From BACL21 sp038141525 (lineage in GTDB: Bacteria; Bacteroidota; Bacteroidia; Flavobacteriales; Flavobacteriaceae), in NCBI GenBank assembly GCA_038141525.1, contig JAYQIF010000002.1, positions 186,001 to 250,000 on the forward strand: a stretch of 64,000 bases of DNA, given 5' to 3'. Shown piece after piece: positions 45,759-54,735 of this stretch. The translations under genes and the position numbers were made by a program. Under the pieces are notes generated by a model. That model ran no database searches and was not told where the DNA came from. It saw only the letters and a program-made list of their open reading frames with translations. Position 1 is the stretch's first letter, and every line of letters starts with the position of its first letter.

Positions 45759-46259
45759 CTATTTGCGATAAAAAAGATGAGTCACATAATACACCCCAGA
45801 GCCATCTTGTAAAGCACCAATACCACTGTGGGTGTAGTTGCCCTCCATTGTGTCTCTGTGTGATGGACTGTTGATCCAAGCATTCACTAAATCCTGAGCT
45901 GAACTGTAACCAAAACCAACGTTCTCGGCAACAGCTTGAGCACCTTGATTATTGAGTCCCTCAGCACGATCATTAAAGCCGTCGTGGCTGATTCTGTTTT
46001 CTTGGATCATATACTTGGTGTGTTCTACAGCGTAAGCAGAAGCATAGGTTCTGTCCATTATAATTGGCTCAAGTCCTAAAGTACTTCTGTACTCATTGAC
46101 ATAAAATAAAATCTCACTAGCCATTTGAGCATCGGTCTCTTGGGCCAAGTCTAAATCGATAGTGAATTCTATTGGAGATTGAGTTTCTACAAGCTCTTCT
46201 GTAGAGCAAGAGGTAAGGGCGAGGGTCAAAGCCAAAAGGCTGTAGGTTACTAGTTTCAT
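45759..46259 (-). CDS. CAP/SCP-domain lipoprotein
   Basis: The ATG at 46259 gives a lipoprotein signal (LLALTLALTSC, Cys18) and 166 residues; the longer frame to 46349 runs through the promoter and is not used. The single CAP domain has the cavity residues of the family: HTKYMI, ISHDGF, AENVGFGY and WINSPSHRDTM. Bacterial CAP proteins are secreted or surface proteins of mostly unknown role. Promoter upstream and terminator downstream show it is a single-gene unit. Confidence 0.88.
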   Translation of the reverse strand: MKLVTYSLLALTLALTSCSTEELVETQSPIEFTIDLDLAQETDAQMASEILFYVNEYRSTLGLEPIIMDRTYASAYAVEHTKYMIQENRISHDGFNDRAEGLNNQGAQAVAENVGFGYSSAQDLVNAWINSPSHRDTMEGNYTHSGIGALQDGSGVYYVTHLFYRK

Positions 46260-46296
46260 AATTCGGGGTAAATCAAATTTGGGGCTTGATTCATTA

Positions 46297-46326
46297 CAAA
46301 GATACGCACATTTCCGAATTACACAA
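46297..46326 (-). promoter_or_regulatory. Promoter of the CAP-domain gene
   Basis: On the minus strand TTG (46326-46324), a 19-nt spacer and a perfect TATCTTTG (46304-46297), placed 37 nt upstream of the start codon. Confidence 0.65.
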
Positions 46327-46410
46327 CACTTTATCGTAATTATTTGCATTTCATCGATAAAATAGGGTGTTTTTTTAGTCTGTCGGCAGGATATTATTTA
46401 CTTTAACTCA

Positions 46411-46440
46411 TTGATATATAGTATTTTATTAGTATATTTA
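46411..46440 (+). promoter_or_regulatory. Promoter of the isoaspartyl peptidase gene
   Basis: TTG (46411-46413), a 19-nt spacer and TATATTTA (46433-46440, one mismatch to TAnnTTTG). It supports the ATG at 46459 as start, since an upstream in-frame start at 46411 would lie in the promoter. Confidence 0.55.
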
Positions 46441-46458
46441 AGCTCAAAATCAGTGTCA

Positions 46459-47550
46459 ATGAAAATTTTCAAATTTTTTTCAATTTTTTTGTATTTAATC
46501 GCTTTTTCTTGCATTTCATCGGTAAAAAATGATGATTCTGACAGCCAAAAAACGCAGAAATTTGCGATCGCCATACACGGAGGCGCAGGAACCATACTTA
46601 AAAGTCAGATGTCAGATTCCTTAGAATCTGCCTATACCGCAGTTTTGACTAAAGCGGTCGAGGCGGGCCATGAAATACTCGAACAAGGAGGGAGTGCTTT
46701 GGACGCTGTAGGCGCAAGCATTAATATTTTAGAGGACAGCCCGCTGTTTAATGCAGGCAAAGGCGCCGTGTTTACCAATGATCAAACAAACGAACTAGAC
46801 GCCTCAATTATGGATGGCGCTACGTTAAATGCTGGTGCCGTTGCTGGGGTCATGCACATAAAAAATCCTATTGATTTAGCACGCTCTGTTATGGAACAAA
46901 GCCCGCACGTATTTATGTATGGCGAGGGAGCGGAGACTTTCGCCAAAGAGCAAGGATTCCCTATGGTCTCACAGGAGTACTTTTACACACAAAGCCGTTT
47001 TGACCATTTAAAGCGAGTTCAATCCGCTCAGGACCAAGCTTCAGTAAACGATAAAAAAGAGACCTTCTTGTCTGACGTAGCCTCTTTGTTCTTTGACCCT
47101 GTGCTCAAAAACTCAAAATTTGGCACTGTCGGCTGTGTTGCCCTAGATAAAAAGGGCAATCTCGCTGCAGGAACTTCGACTGGCGGCATGACAAACAAGC
47201 GTTTTGGCCGCATTGGTGACGCCCCAGTGATTGGCGCAGGGACTTATGCCAATAATTCCAGTTGTGCCGTTTCGGCTACCGGCTGGGGAGAATATTTTAT
47301 CAGAGGTGTGGTTGCTCACGATATCGCTGCCATGATGCAGTACGGCGGAATGAATCTCGCAGAGGCTACAAGCCTTGTGATTGACAAAAAAATTCCAGAG
47401 CTCGGCGGAGACGGCGGGGTGATCGCCATGGACCAAAGTGGTAACATTTCAATGCGGTTTAACACAGCAGGGATGTACCGCGCCCAAATTGGTGCTGATG
47501 GCCAATTAAAGGTTGGAATTTATAAATCCGATGGGGTGTTAACAAAATAA
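46459..47550 (+). CDS. Isoaspartyl peptidase/L-asparaginase, lipoprotein
   Basis: This Ntn-hydrolase of the plant-type asparaginase family has 363 residues. After a lipoprotein-like signal (FLYLIAFSC) come AIHGGAGT, ALDAVGASINILED and the autocleavage site FGTVGCVALD, whose threonine (T223) becomes the N-terminal nucleophile. The following GTSTGGMTNKRFGRIGDAP strand is the substrate site. It removes isoaspartyl dipeptides or asparagine in the periplasm. Start choice follows the signal peptide and promoter. Confidence 0.91.
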   Translation: MKIFKFFSIFLYLIAFSCISSVKNDDSDSQKTQKFAIAIHGGAGTILKSQMSDSLESAYTAVLTKAVEAGHEILEQGGSALDAVGASINILEDSPLFNAGKGAVFTNDQTNELDASIMDGATLNAGAVAGVMHIKNPIDLARSVMEQSPHVFMYGEGAETFAKEQGFPMVSQEYFYTQSRFDHLKRVQSAQDQASVNDKKETFLSDVASLFFDPVLKNSKFGTVGCVALDKKGNLAAGTSTGGMTNKRFGRIGDAPVIGAGTYANNSSCAVSATGWGEYFIRGVVAHDIAAMMQYGGMNLAEATSLVIDKKIPELGGDGGVIAMDQSGNISMRFNTAGMYRAQIGADGQLKVGIYKSDGVLTK

Positions 47551-47572
47551 GGGGTTCAGAAGGGTCCAAACA

Positions 47573-47603
47573 TTGTCCTCATTCAGGATTAATATTACCT
47601 TAG
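47573..47603 (+). promoter_or_regulatory. Promoter of recA
   Basis: TTG (47573-47575), a 20-nt spacer and TACCTTAG (47596-47603, one mismatch), 33 nt before the recA ATG. No clear LexA-type box is seen nearby. Confidence 0.5.
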
Positions 47604-47636
47604 CGCTATCAATGTGTAACCGTTAAAAATCAAATC

Positions 47637-48644
47637 ATGAGCAGCGAAAAAGAAGCTAAATTAAAAGCATTAAAACTCACTTTAGATAAATTAGATAAGA
47701 CCTACGGAAAAGGTGCTGTCATGAAAATGGGCGATTCCGCAATAGAGGAGGTAGAGGTCATTCCGACAGGCTCACTAGGCCTTGATTTAGCACTCGGTGT
47801 AGGCGGCTATCCTAAAGGTCGGGTTGTAGAAATATACGGGCCTGAATCCTCGGGTAAAACGACACTTACACTGCACGCGATTGCTGAGGCTCAAAAAAAT
47901 GGTGGCATCGCAGCGTTTATTGATGCCGAGCATGCCTTTGATCGCTATTATGCCGAAAAACTGGGTGTGGACATTGAAAACCTCATCATTTCTCAGCCCG
48001 ACAACGGTGAACAAGCTCTAGAAATTGCCGATAATCTAATTCGCAGTGGTGCTATTGACATTATCATCATTGACTCAGTAGCCGCACTCACCCCTAAAAG
48101 CGAAATCGAGGGAGAGATGGGAGACAGCAAGATGGGGTTACATGCGCGTTTGATGTCACAGGCTCTCAGAAAACTTACGGGCTCCATTAGTAAGACCAAG
48201 TGTACGGTCATCTTTATCAATCAACTGCGTGAGAAAATTGGTGTAATGTTTGGGAACCCTGAAACCACCACAGGAGGGAACGCTCTTAAATTTTATGCCT
48301 CTATTCGACTCGATATTCGTCGCTCAACACAACTTAAAGACAACAATAGTGAAGCCGTTGGTAATAAAACGCGCGTTAAAATCGTTAAGAATAAGGTTGC
48401 CCCGCCATTCAAAACTGCTGAATTTGATATCATGTATGGCGCTGGTGTCTCAAAAATTGGTGAAATCATCGATCTTGGTGTCGATTACGAAATCATCAAA
48501 AAAAGTGGTTCATGGTTCAGTTACGATGACACTAAACTCGGACAAGGACGAGAAGCGGTCAAAACTTTGTTGACAGACAACCCAGCACTCATGGAGGAGC
48601 TCGAAGGCAAAATAAAAGAGGCCATCAAAACTCTGGCATCGTAA
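47637..48644 (+). CDS. recA: Recombinase RecA
   Basis: This 335-residue DNA strand-exchange ATPase has Walker A GPESSGKTT, the VDSVAAL-type Walker B (IIIDSVAALTPKSEIEGEMG) and the DNA-binding loop FINQLREKIGVMFGNPETT. The short acidic C-terminal tail of E. coli RecA is missing, as is normal in this phylum. RecO, which loads RecA, is encoded at 6.7-7.4 kb. Confidence 0.97.
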   Translation: MSSEKEAKLKALKLTLDKLDKTYGKGAVMKMGDSAIEEVEVIPTGSLGLDLALGVGGYPKGRVVEIYGPESSGKTTLTLHAIAEAQKNGGIAAFIDAEHAFDRYYAEKLGVDIENLIISQPDNGEQALEIADNLIRSGAIDIIIIDSVAALTPKSEIEGEMGDSKMGLHARLMSQALRKLTGSISKTKCTVIFINQLREKIGVMFGNPETTTGGNALKFYASIRLDIRRSTQLKDNNSEAVGNKTRVKIVKNKVAPPFKTAEFDIMYGAGVSKIGEIIDLGVDYEIIKKSGSWFSYDDTKLGQGREAVKTLLTDNPALMEELEGKIKEAIKTLAS

Positions 48645-48751
48645 ATTTTTTGACCGACGCAACCTCTTTAACAGTTTAGCATCTTACTGTCGTAGAGTCA
48701 GATGCGAAATGTGCCATACGTTACGCCTATGGATAAAAACCCAATTCGTAT

Positions 48752-49294
48752 TTGTCTACAGAAGAGCTCATAAAAAGGTGTCAGGATAACGACCGACAAG
48801 CACAAGAATTGTTGTACCGACAATACAGCTCGGTATTGTATGGAATGTGCTTAAAGTACGCCCCGAATCACATGGAAGCCGAGGACAATCTCCAAGATGC
48901 TTTCATAACGATTTTCCAGCGTATTGGTCAATTTAAAGGCAAAGGTTCATTTGAAGGCTGGATGAAAAGGATTGCCATTAACACGGTGTTGCAAAAGTAC
49001 AGACAAAAAAGACTGTATGATTTGCCTGCCGACGACTTAATGGAACAAAAATTAGCCGACAACCAAGATAATCCATCAGCCTCTATCCCTCTGCCTATTT
49101 TATTGAGTCTCATAGAAGAGTTGCCAGAGCGTTATCGCTTGGTATTTAATTTGTATGTCTTAGACGGACATACTCATAAAGAAATTGGCGGTTTGCTTGG
49201 CATTAGTGATGGCACATCAAAGTCCAATTTGGCCAGAGCACGACAACTCTTACAACACAAGATAAATGCCCTTAACAAGGACAAGAATAGTTAG
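48752..49294 (+). CDS. RNA polymerase ECF-type sigma-70 factor
   Basis: Region 2 is visible as ELLYRQYSSVLYGMCLKY and EDNLQDAFITIFQRIGQF, and region 4 as the helix-turn-helix HTHKEIGGLLGISDGTSKSNLARARQ. At 180 residues it is typical. The only start I see in frame is TTG at 48752, because a stop lies 18 nt upstream. An ATG 22 nt upstream is in another frame, so a missing base at the N-terminus is possible. The next gene follows after 6 nt and is probably its membrane partner. Confidence 0.88.
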   Translation: MSTEELIKRCQDNDRQAQELLYRQYSSVLYGMCLKYAPNHMEAEDNLQDAFITIFQRIGQFKGKGSFEGWMKRIAINTVLQKYRQKRLYDLPADDLMEQKLADNQDNPSASIPLPILLSLIEELPERYRLVFNLYVLDGHTHKEIGGLLGISDGTSKSNLARARQLLQHKINALNKDKNS

Positions 49295-49300
49295 GTTAAA

Positions 49301-50836
49301 ATGAAGTATCATTGGGAAAAACAAATGAAAGATGGTTTAGGCGACTTGAACAGGTCGCCTGAGCGTGATTTGTGGCCTCAAATAGAACGCGAATTAAACA
49401 AACGCGACAAAAAACGAGCTAAAATTATTCCGCTTTGGTGGAAATCTGGAGCGATTGTGGCTACTGCGGCCTCTTTAGCGCTAATTCTTCTTTTGAATCC
49501 TACACAGGAAAAAGATGTCCAAATTGCTATTAATCCTGTTACACAAAAAGATAATACCACAACCCAAAAAGAAAAAAGTTCAGAATTAAACAATACGCCT
49601 GAACAGGAGGCTCAAGAAATAAACTCATCCCCTGTGGTGGCTGCCATCGGATTGGATGAAACCAATGATTCGGCCTCTGAACCTGATTTCATGTCCGAAA
49701 CCAGCGAGCCCATTGCAGACAATGTCTCTTCAATTACCTCAGCGCATACAGGTCAAAACCAACAGATCGCCTCGCGAACAAAACCACAGTTTAAGTCAGT
49801 CGAAACATCTGACAAACGATCAGGAGAGAACAACCAATTGAATACCGAACATACAGCTGTAGCCACAAATACAGAGCCTCATTCTGTGAATGATTCACAA
49901 CAGCGCGGCAAGACAACAGCCCAGGGTGGACACCCTTTAGCGCACCAAAACTCGAGCAAAATTGCCATCACTGGCACCGAGTCAATAAAAGTGTCAGAGT
50001 CCACAAGCTCTGACGGCGCAAAGATGGTAGATACATCCACAGAATCTGTCACCAGCCTTGTTGCTGAACAAGACCAATCTCAAGACATAAAAGAAAAAAC
50101 CAAAAACCAAACATGGTCTGTGATGCCTGTGGCAGGTCCCGTTTATTACAACAGCTTAACACAAGGTTCGGTTTTCGACCCTAGTTTTTCGGACAACAAA
50201 CGCCAGGGCGATGTAACCTTTAGTTATGGATTAAGGGTCAATATAGCATTTGATGACAAGCTGGTACTTAGGGCTGGAATAAACAGTGTAGCCATGGGGT
50301 ACACTACTCAAGATATTGAAATTGCGACTGGACCGGCATCTTTTGGATTAAGCTCGGTGTCCTACAACGATACCCGAAACGTCATTAGTGTCTTTGACAA
50401 AGGAACGCTGCCCGCAAACCCCAGCCCCCCACCAACTAATCCGTACAATCAGCTCAATTTAAAATCTTCTTCAGGAGAAACCAGACTTCGTGCCAACTTG
50501 AATTATTTAGAGTTTCCTGTTGAGCTCTCCTACGCCTTAATTGACCAAAAGGTAAAACTCTCAGTCGTCAGTGGGGTCTCCGGATTAATCTTAAACAATA
50601 ACGAGGTAAGTGTCAATGATGGGCAAAACAGATATGTTCTCGGAGGATTAAATAATCTCAGTGAATTTAGTTTTTCGACAAACCTTGGCCTTGGCCTCCG
50701 GTATAAGGTATTCGATGGGTTCAACCTACAGTTCGAACCAACCTTTAAATACCAACTCGGTACTTTTAAAGACGCCAGTGTGGATTTTGCCCCCTATCAG
50801 CTCGTACTGTTAAGTGGTCTGCAATTTCAATTCTAA
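49301..50836 (+). CDS. Sigma-linked membrane protein with C-terminal beta-barrel domain
   Basis: This 511-residue protein has three parts. The first 45 residues are basic and helical (WPQIERELNKRDKKR), like the sigma-binding tail of anti-sigma factors. One membrane helix follows (GAIVATAASLALILLLN). A long Ser/Thr/Gln/Asn-rich linker covers about 70-255. The C-terminal 250 residues look like an outer-membrane barrel of the PorT/OmpW type (VMPVAGPVYYNSL, LNYLEFPVELSYALI, LLSGLQFQF). No export signal other than the internal helix is present. I infer a cognate partner of the sigma factor 6 nt upstream; how the barrel is used is unclear. Confidence 0.72.
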   Translation: MKYHWEKQMKDGLGDLNRSPERDLWPQIERELNKRDKKRAKIIPLWWKSGAIVATAASLALILLLNPTQEKDVQIAINPVTQKDNTTTQKEKSSELNNTPEQEAQEINSSPVVAAIGLDETNDSASEPDFMSETSEPIADNVSSITSAHTGQNQQIASRTKPQFKSVETSDKRSGENNQLNTEHTAVATNTEPHSVNDSQQRGKTTAQGGHPLAHQNSSKIAITGTESIKVSESTSSDGAKMVDTSTESVTSLVAEQDQSQDIKEKTKNQTWSVMPVAGPVYYNSLTQGSVFDPSFSDNKRQGDVTFSYGLRVNIAFDDKLVLRAGINSVAMGYTTQDIEIATGPASFGLSSVSYNDTRNVISVFDKGTLPANPSPPPTNPYNQLNLKSSSGETRLRANLNYLEFPVELSYALIDQKVKLSVVSGVSGLILNNNEVSVNDGQNRYVLGGLNNLSEFSFSTNLGLGLRYKVFDGFNLQFEPTFKYQLGTFKDASVDFAPYQLVLLSGLQFQF

Positions 50837-50837
50837 T

Positions 50838-51565
50838 TTAAGAAAGCAGCTCACTTTCGATGAGCGCTCGAGTTTGGTCCTTAAGGCTTTTTCGATCCTC
50901 CAAAGTAAGTCCACGGGTTTCAATCACTGGGTGGCAAACAACACCTAATGTTCCAATACTGCCATCAAAAAATGAGTAGGGAAAACGCTTTTTGTTATCC
51001 ACAAAAGTCATTGGCGCTATCGGTATTTGGTGTTCTACGGCCAACCGAAAAGCGCCATCTTTAAACGCGGCTAGGTTTATTTTTGGATCAGGCACACCGC
51101 CCTCTGGAAAGATGCAAATGCCCAAGCCATTCGACAATCTTTTTTGAGCCTGAATATAAACTGATCTGCGTGAAGCTGGGTCGCTTCTATCTACCAAAAT
51201 ACATCCTCTTCGGTAGAAAAACCCGAAAATAGGAATACTCGCCAACTCTTTTTTCCAACAAAAACGAAAGGCCGATTGGCCACATAGAGCATAAGCATGA
51301 TGTCTATCATCGATACGTGATTGGCCACAAACATGTAGCTAGCGCCAGGAATATAATTGGTGCGCCACTCTACCTTTGGTATAAAACCCATGCCAAAAAG
51401 CACGAACATACCCCATAATCGTGCTCCAGTGAAGTAAATTTTATACCATTTTTCTCGCACTGTTCCCAAAAACAAAAGTGGGGAGAACAAGGTGATCCCG
51501 ACCAATACCAAGATGTAGAACCACACGCGGTAAAAGGGCATTAACAAGTATTTCCAAGGCTTCAT
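50838..51565 (-). pseudogene. 1-acyl-sn-glycerol-3-phosphate acyltransferase (one frameshift as read)
   Basis: This PlsC-family enzyme makes phosphatidate. The N-terminal frame (51191-51565) has membrane helices and the catalytic NHVSMID motif; the C-terminal frame (50838-51245) has SIPIFGFFYRRGCILVDR and the FPEGG motif. They join if the T6 run at 51249-51254 has one more base, giving VGKKELASIPIFG. The repaired protein has about 242 residues, normal for the family. Its stop codon converges with the preceding barrel gene with one base between them. Confidence 0.87.
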
Positions 51566-51611
51566 GTGCTCAAAAATAAGGAATTGAATTAAGCGGATAA
51601 CACAAAAAATT

Positions 51612-51619
51612 TACCTTTG
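51612..51619 (+). promoter_or_regulatory. -7 promoter box of trpS
   Basis: TACCTTTG is a perfect TAnnTTTG match 16 nt before the ATG. The nearest TTG (51584-51586) leaves a 25-nt spacer, longer than usual. Confidence 0.45.
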
Positions 51620-51635
51620 TAAAAAAGCAAAAACA

Positions 51636-52607
51636 ATGTCTAGGATATTAACAGGGATTCAAAGTACGGGAACCCCTCATTTAGGAAATATAATGGGGGC
51701 CATTATGCCGGCTATTGAAATGGCAAATAACCCAAAAAATGAATCCTTTCTGTTTATCGCAGACCTCCATTCTTTGACGCAAATTAAAGATGGTGCTTTA
51801 CTTAAAGAGAATACTTATAAGACGGCAGCAACTTGGCTAGCTTTTGGTTTAGACATACATAAAACCGTGTTTTACCGACAAAGTGACGTCGCTTTAGCCA
51901 CAGAGTTAGCCTGGTACCTCGAATGTTTCTTTCCTTATCAACGCCTAACACTAGCCCATAGTTTTAAGGACAAGGCTGAGCGTCTCGAGGACGTGAACGC
52001 AGGACTTTTTACTTACCCCATGCTCATGGCCGCGGACATTTTACTCTATGACGCAGAGATTGTGCCTGTAGGTAAGGATCAATTACAACACCTAGAGATG
52101 ACCCGAGACGTGGCATCGCGTATCCACGCTAAAGTTGGGCAAGATTTATTTGTGCTTCCCGAGGCAAAAATATCAGAATCTACGCAGCTCATCCCAGGCA
52201 CAGATGGAGCCAAAATGAGTAAATCAAAAAATAACGTGATTGATATTTTCTTGCCCGAAAAGGCCCTGAGAAAACAAATAATGAGCATTGCAACGGACAG
52301 CACCCCTTTGGAGGAACCAAAAAATACTCAAACATGCAATGTTTTTAATTTATATCAGCTCCTAGCCGAACCCGATCAAGTCCAAGACATGGCCCAAAAA
52401 TATGCCGATGGTGGTTATGGCTACGGACATGCCAAACAAGCCCTTTTTGAGCTGATTATGGATAAATTCAGTGCCCAGCGAGAGGCATATACCCAACTCG
52501 TTTACGATACCAATCAACTTGATCAATTGCTCGCCGTTGGGGCCAAAAAGGCAGAATCTGTGGCTCGTGGCGTGATCAATCGAGTGCGCGAACACCTCGG
52601 TTACTGA
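51636..52607 (+). CDS. trpS: Tryptophan--tRNA ligase
   Basis: This class I synthetase of 323 residues has the HIGH-type motif TPHLGNIMG near residue 13 and the KMSKS loop GAKMSKSKN. The GKDQLQHLEMTRDVA helix for tryptophan and ATP binding is present. Its last 32 bases overlap the convergent dprA tail. Confidence 0.95.
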   Translation: MSRILTGIQSTGTPHLGNIMGAIMPAIEMANNPKNESFLFIADLHSLTQIKDGALLKENTYKTAATWLAFGLDIHKTVFYRQSDVALATELAWYLECFFPYQRLTLAHSFKDKAERLEDVNAGLFTYPMLMAADILLYDAEIVPVGKDQLQHLEMTRDVASRIHAKVGQDLFVLPEAKISESTQLIPGTDGAKMSKSKNNVIDIFLPEKALRKQIMSIATDSTPLEEPKNTQTCNVFNLYQLLAEPDQVQDMAQKYADGGYGYGHAKQALFELIMDKFSAQREAYTQLVYDTNQLDQLLAVGAKKAESVARGVINRVREHLGY

Positions 52608-53700
52608 GTACACAACATCCCGATTGTGTCAACAACAACCCCAATAACTCCAATTGAAGCAAAGCGCCTTGAATCATCCCGGCATTCAAGTTAAGCACAC
52701 GGGACAATTCATCTTTATGAATGTAAGGCTTAAGGTAAACACTTTTCAATATAGCCCTTTGTGTTGAGTCAATGTCGACATTAAACTTTGATTCTGAATG
52801 ACAATGACTCCAACCCATAATACGGACGATATCGGCCGTTTCTGTTACCATATGGGCTTGGTGATCTTTAATTAATTGGTTACACCCCTGGTGGGCCCTT
52901 TGGTAGGGATTACCGGGCACCGCAAAAACTTCCCGATTGTAATCATTAGCAAATTTAGCCGTGATTAAACTACCGCCCTTATCCGCAGATTCAATCACTA
53001 GAGTTACATGACTCAAGCCGGCAATGATACGATTTCTCTGTAAAAAGTTGCTCGCATGAAAGGGCGATTGCGACCAAAACTCCGTCAAAAGTGCCCCGTG
53101 TTTTTCTATCTGTTGGGCAACCGAATAATGCTCTTTAGGATATATTTGATTTAAGCCGTGGGCCAAACAAGCTACGGTAGGCAAGCCTAATTCCAAAGCC
53201 GTCTGGTGAGCACAATAGTCAATTCCTTTGGCCAGCCCAGACACGATTACCGGATTTAATGGCGCAAGTTCGCGTATAATCGAACGACAAAAGTCAAGCC
53301 CTTGAACCGAAGCTCTCCTGGTGCCCACAACACTAATCCAAAAAGGAGATGTCGGCAAACTACCGCGAACCATTATAGCCAGAGGGGCATCACAACACTC
53401 AGACAACAATGCAGGATAATCTTCTGAGCCAAGCTCAATCAGTTCAATTTTGTTCCGCTCAATGAAGTCCTTTTCTTTTTGGGCACTCGACTCACAGTCT
53501 GAAGTGGCAATAAACTGCTTAATCCCGGCCCTTAAGGCCATGAGTTTGGGGTTTTGATCTTGCCCATCGGGCATTTTATCAAATTCAAAAACCGCAGCAA
53601 TGTTTCCAAAAAAATTTACCAGGGCTCTTGCAGATTTAGCCCCAATCCCTTTTGTTTGATGTAACGCATAAAGCTGGCGCAACACTTTAACCTGTTCCAT
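52576..53700 (-). CDS. dprA: DNA-processing protein DprA
   Basis: It protects incoming single-stranded DNA and loads RecA during transformation. An N-terminal helix-hairpin-helix-like region (TKGIGAKSARALVNFFG) is followed by the Rossmann core with VVGTRRAS, IVSGLAKGID, RNRIIAGL, GSLITA and VFAVPGNP. The C-terminal winged helix is followed by a tail (LLLTQSGCCVLSNRGV) unlike the usual ending and overlapping trpS on the other strand. This suggests a shifted or extended stop. Core function should be intact. Confidence 0.92.
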   Translation of the reverse strand: MEQVKVLRQLYALHQTKGIGAKSARALVNFFGNIAAVFEFDKMPDGQDQNPKLMALRAGIKQFIATSDCESSAQKEKDFIERNKIELIELGSEDYPALLSECCDAPLAIMVRGSLPTSPFWISVVGTRRASVQGLDFCRSIIRELAPLNPVIVSGLAKGIDYCAHQTALELGLPTVACLAHGLNQIYPKEHYSVAQQIEKHGALLTEFWSQSPFHASNFLQRNRIIAGLSHVTLVIESADKGGSLITAKFANDYNREVFAVPGNPYQRAHQGCNQLIKDHQAHMVTETADIVRIMGWSHCHSESKFNVDIDSTQRAILKSVYLKPYIHKDELSRVLNLNAGMIQGALLQLELLGLLLTQSGCCVLSNRGVRALD

Positions 53701-53776
53701 ATTTATTACAATAAAAGCAGGGGGAGCATCTATTTTATGGATAACTTTATTTGTTTAAAATTATTACCTCTATAGG

Positions 53777-53807
53777 TTGATTGCCGTTGAAAAAAAAATT
53801 AAGTTTG
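53777..53807 (+). promoter_or_regulatory. Promoter of the SPOR gene, possibly giving a leaderless mRNA
   Basis: TTG (53777-53779), a 20-nt spacer and a perfect TAAGTTTG (53800-53807). The -7 box ends only 5 nt before the ATG at 53813, so transcription would start at or next to the start codon. Confidence 0.55.
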
Positions 53808-53812
53808 TTTAG

Positions 53813-54715
53813 ATGGAAGTATTCAAACACATAAAACAACTCCTTTATCGTTATGAATGCGTGATTTTACCCGGATTTGGGGCCTTTATCACCCGAAATC
53901 ATAGCGCCGTCATACAATCTAACGGCAACTTGATTCCTCCAGGGAAGACTGTGTTTTTCAACAGACAACTCCAAACCAATGATGGGTTATTGGCGCATCA
54001 TATCGCACATTCAGAGGGCATAACCTACGCCCTAGCCCTAGAAAAAATCAGACTTTTTAGTGCGCGACTTTTAGAAAATTTAACTCGCGACAACACCTTT
54101 GAATGCGCTCCATTGGGCCATTTTGAAATAACAGAGCAAGGGGTTTTGCGTTTCGAAGCTGCAGATCAAATGAATTTGGCCGTCCAATCATTTGGCTTGA
54201 CTTCTGTCCTGACACACCCTATAAAGCGAACAGAGTCCCAGCCTCCGGTTATTCCGATAAATCGTGCTGACAACAAATTAAGAAATGTGTTGCGCTATGC
54301 TGCTGTTGGACTTATTGCTTTGAGTTTAGGCGGTTACGGGGCCACGTATCGTTATAATCAAACGGTCATGGCCTATAATGAAAGTCTTGAGGTACAAGCT
54401 CAAGCTTTTGTTCAAGAGCAAATACAACAAGCTACTTTTACCCCAAATATAGATCCTGCGATAGTTTCAGTAATTGTTGAAGCGCCAAAAGGCCCTTATC
54501 ATGTCGTTGCCGGTGCATTTCGTATAGAGGAAAATGCTTTTCGAAAAGTTGATCAGCTCACAGAAAAAGGATACACTGCGCGCATCATTGGTCAAAATAA
54601 ATTCGGATTACATCAGGTCGTGTTTGCTTCATATGCCGATCGCAGTGAAGCCTTAAGTGCCTTATCAAAAATTCGGGCTGCAGAAAACAAAGAGGCCTGG
54701 TTGCTGATACAATAA
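53813..54715 (+). CDS. HU-like (CCDC81-type) and SPOR-domain membrane protein
   Basis: This 300-residue protein starts IKQLLYRYECVILPGFGAF, the first of two prokaryotic CCDC81-like HU domains. The second (FECAPLGHFEITEQGVLRFE) follows. A single membrane helix lies near residue 165 (YAAVGLIALSLGGYGATY), and a C-terminal SPOR domain (YHVVAGAFRIEENAFRKVDQL) covers about 225-300. SPOR domains bind denuded peptidoglycan at division sites. The N-terminal half stays cytoplasmic and could bind DNA or another filament, a link between chromosome and septum. That role is an inference. Confidence 0.84.
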   Translation: MEVFKHIKQLLYRYECVILPGFGAFITRNHSAVIQSNGNLIPPGKTVFFNRQLQTNDGLLAHHIAHSEGITYALALEKIRLFSARLLENLTRDNTFECAPLGHFEITEQGVLRFEAADQMNLAVQSFGLTSVLTHPIKRTESQPPVIPINRADNKLRNVLRYAAVGLIALSLGGYGATYRYNQTVMAYNESLEVQAQAFVQEQIQQATFTPNIDPAIVSVIVEAPKGPYHVVAGAFRIEENAFRKVDQLTEKGYTARIIGQNKFGLHQVVFASYADRSEALSALSKIRAAENKEAWLLIQ

Positions 54716-54735
54716 GCACAAAAATCCCTTTTTAT

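Noticed and set aside
47612..47622. Fourth GTAAC/GTTA site before recA
   Set aside because: GTAAC is followed by GTTA with only 1 nt between, so the spacing and the second half-site do not match the sulfur operators.
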